64,000 bases of DNA, taken from the NCBI GenBank assembly GCA_018654745.1, contig JABILA010000069.1, positions 1 through 64,000 on the forward strand, written 5' to 3'. Numbering within the stretch: the stretch's first letter is position 1; each line of letters opens with the position of its first letter. Under the pieces are notes generated by a model. That model worked only from the letters and a program-made list of their open reading frames with translations. It made no database searches and was not told the DNA's origin. This stretch comes from Alphaproteobacteria bacterium (GTDB taxonomy: Bacteria > Pseudomonadota > Alphaproteobacteria > UBA2966). Positions 63,079-64,000 of the stretch are shown here, piece after piece. The translations under genes and the position numbers were made by a program.

Positions 63079-63996
63079 CTAGTCCTGCTTTTTCTGGGCG
63101 GCCTCGGCTGCCTGCTGAATAAATTTCTGGGTCTGATCGGAGGCACCGTTCATTTCCTGCAAGGAAGATAAATCGGAAATCTTGTCCCAGTTTCCTGCAA
63201 CGTCATCCGCACTGACATCCAGGCCAATATGTAATCCTTCAGATTCCTGAATGGCTGCGCGGGCAAAACTGCCGGCCCCGGCACAAAGGATGTTCCGGGT
63301 TGGCGCCTGGTCACTGGCCAGATAGACAACACCTGCGGTGACACTTTCAGGTTCCAGCATAGCATGGAATTCTGCCGGAATAATTTCTTCGGTCATTCGG
63401 GTAAGGGCAACCGGCGCGATCGTATTAATGAAAATGTTGTTCTTGCGTCCTTCAAGGACCAGCGTATTCATTAAACCCACAACACCCATTTTGGCGGCAC
63501 CGTAATTTGCCTGCCCAAAATTGCCATAAAGTCCACTGGCGGAAGTTGTCATCACGATACGACCGTAATTTTGCTCCCGCATAATGGCCCATACAGCTTT
63601 GGTGCAATTTGCGGACCCCATCAAGTGAACGTCAACAACCATCTGGAAATCTGAAATCTCCATGTTGTTGAAAGACTTGTCCCGCAAGATACCGGCGTTA
63701 TTGATAAGAACGTCAATTCGACCCCAGGCGTCCATCACTTTGGCAACCATGGCGTCGACACTGTCCAGATTAGTAACGTCTGTCCCGTCTGCCATAGCCG
63801 TACCACCGGCCGCTTCGATTTCAGCCACAACTGCATTTGCAGCCGCACTGGACCCGCCACTGCCATCCACAGCACCGCCAAAGTCGTTTACCACGACTTT
63901 GGCACCACGTGCTGCAAGTTCAAGCGCATGACTGCGGCCAAGACCGCCACCAGCTCCGGTGACAATTGCTACCTGACCATCAAAACTAATTGCCAT
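63079..63996 (-). CDS. SDR-family dehydrogenase, MFE-2/17beta-HSD4-like
   Basis: The 305-residue SDR is complete at the right edge of the window. It has VTGAGGGLGRSHALELAARGAK with the following VVNDFGGAVDGSG (typical of the dehydrogenase unit of peroxisomal multifunctional enzyme 2), NNAGILRDKSF, the catalytic serine in TSASGLYGNFGQ and NYGAAKMG (YxxxK). These enzymes oxidise 3-hydroxyacyl-CoA or hydroxysteroids. Together with the two ACADs it forms a beta-oxidation unit that may continue beyond the window. Confidence 0.92.
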   Translation of the reverse strand: MAISFDGQVAIVTGAGGGLGRSHALELAARGAKVVVNDFGGAVDGSGGSSAAANAVVAEIEAAGGTAMADGTDVTNLDSVDAMVAKVMDAWGRIDVLINNAGILRDKSFNNMEISDFQMVVDVHLMGSANCTKAVWAIMREQNYGRIVMTTSASGLYGNFGQANYGAAKMGVVGLMNTLVLEGRKNNIFINTIAPVALTRMTEEIIPAEFHAMLEPESVTAGVVYLASDQAPTRNILCAGAGSFARAAIQESEGLHIGLDVSADDVAGNWDKISDLSSLQEMNGASDQTQKFIQQAAEAAQKKQD

Positions 63997-64000
63997 CTGG

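Overview
The window is a chromosomal segment of a Gram-negative bacterium, most likely an alphaproteobacterium of the Rhodospirillales or a related marine lineage. The main clues are the glyQ-glyS-ppdK order, the xseB-ispA-dxs-tlyA order, a DUF1491 gene next to a 3-methyladenine glycosylase, a 17-kDa-antigen-type lipoprotein, FabI, and several acyl-CoA genes. I placed it from gene content and order only, not from a database search. No rRNA, tRNA, CRISPR array, integrase or transposase was recognised. Almost all of the DNA is densely packed housekeeping and metabolic genes.

Layout. (1) 1-4.0 kb, minus strand: envelope-glycan genes (asparagine synthetase-type amidotransferase cut by the window edge, GT4, GT2 and GT9 glycosyltransferases) joined by 1-base overlaps. 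(2) 4.2-13.95 kb: ygfZ, a methyltransferase, tag, DUF1491, an EamA transporter, then glyQ-glyS-ppdK and a small zinc-ribbon membrane protein. (3) 14.05-16.55 kb: a small AT-richer islet with two unrecognised genes, bracketed by two copies of the same composite palindromic repeat. (4) 16.6-20.9 kb: an RND efflux pump and its adaptor. (5) 21.1-29.6 kb, plus strand: a histone-deacetylase-family enzyme and an aromatic-amino-acid-type decarboxylase, then the isoprenoid/RNA-modification operon xseB-ispA-dxs-tlyA-rhomboid-RlmD-like. (6) 29.6-38.7 kb, minus strand: CMD-family protein, aroC, fabI, yihY-type, DnaJ-type, a 1280-residue Sel1/coiled-coil protein and a glycine-zipper lipoprotein. (7) 39-45 kb, plus strand: pdxH, a cation efflux protein, a persulfide-dioxygenase-like enzyme, a phosphotransferase/P-loop kinase fusion, a universal stress protein and an SDR. 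(8) 45.2-57.4 kb: a class III aminotransferase, a hybrid sensor kinase interrupted by an in-frame TAG, its likely REC-EAL partner, an acyl-CoA ligase, a second metallo-hydrolase, amn, a YbaN-type protein and a cNMP-EAL protein. (9) 57.7-64 kb: a long-chain polyprenyl diphosphate synthase, DUF2007, a TrmN6-like methyltransferase, an S49 peptidase, and a beta-oxidation-type trio of two acyl-CoA dehydrogenases and an SDR.

How the genes connect. dxs makes the first committed MEP-pathway intermediate, ispA makes farnesyl diphosphate, and the synthase at 57.7 kb would extend it to the quinone side chain. pdxH supplies the PLP used by Dxs-pathway-independent enzymes here, namely the decarboxylase and the aminotransferase. 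Two EAL proteins with complete catalytic residues suggest local c-di-GMP breakdown, one of them coupled to the sensor kinase.

Most noteworthy: the amber codon that splits the sensor kinase; the giant secreted Sel1-coiled-coil-Sel1 protein; and the repeat-bracketed islet, which carries a membrane protein that looks like a signal peptidase I with its catalytic residues lost. A palindromic sigma-54-like site lies upstream of the lipoprotein, and several structured leaders are also present. Start codons were moved from the longest reading frame where a ribosome-binding site or family start argued for it; this is noted per gene.
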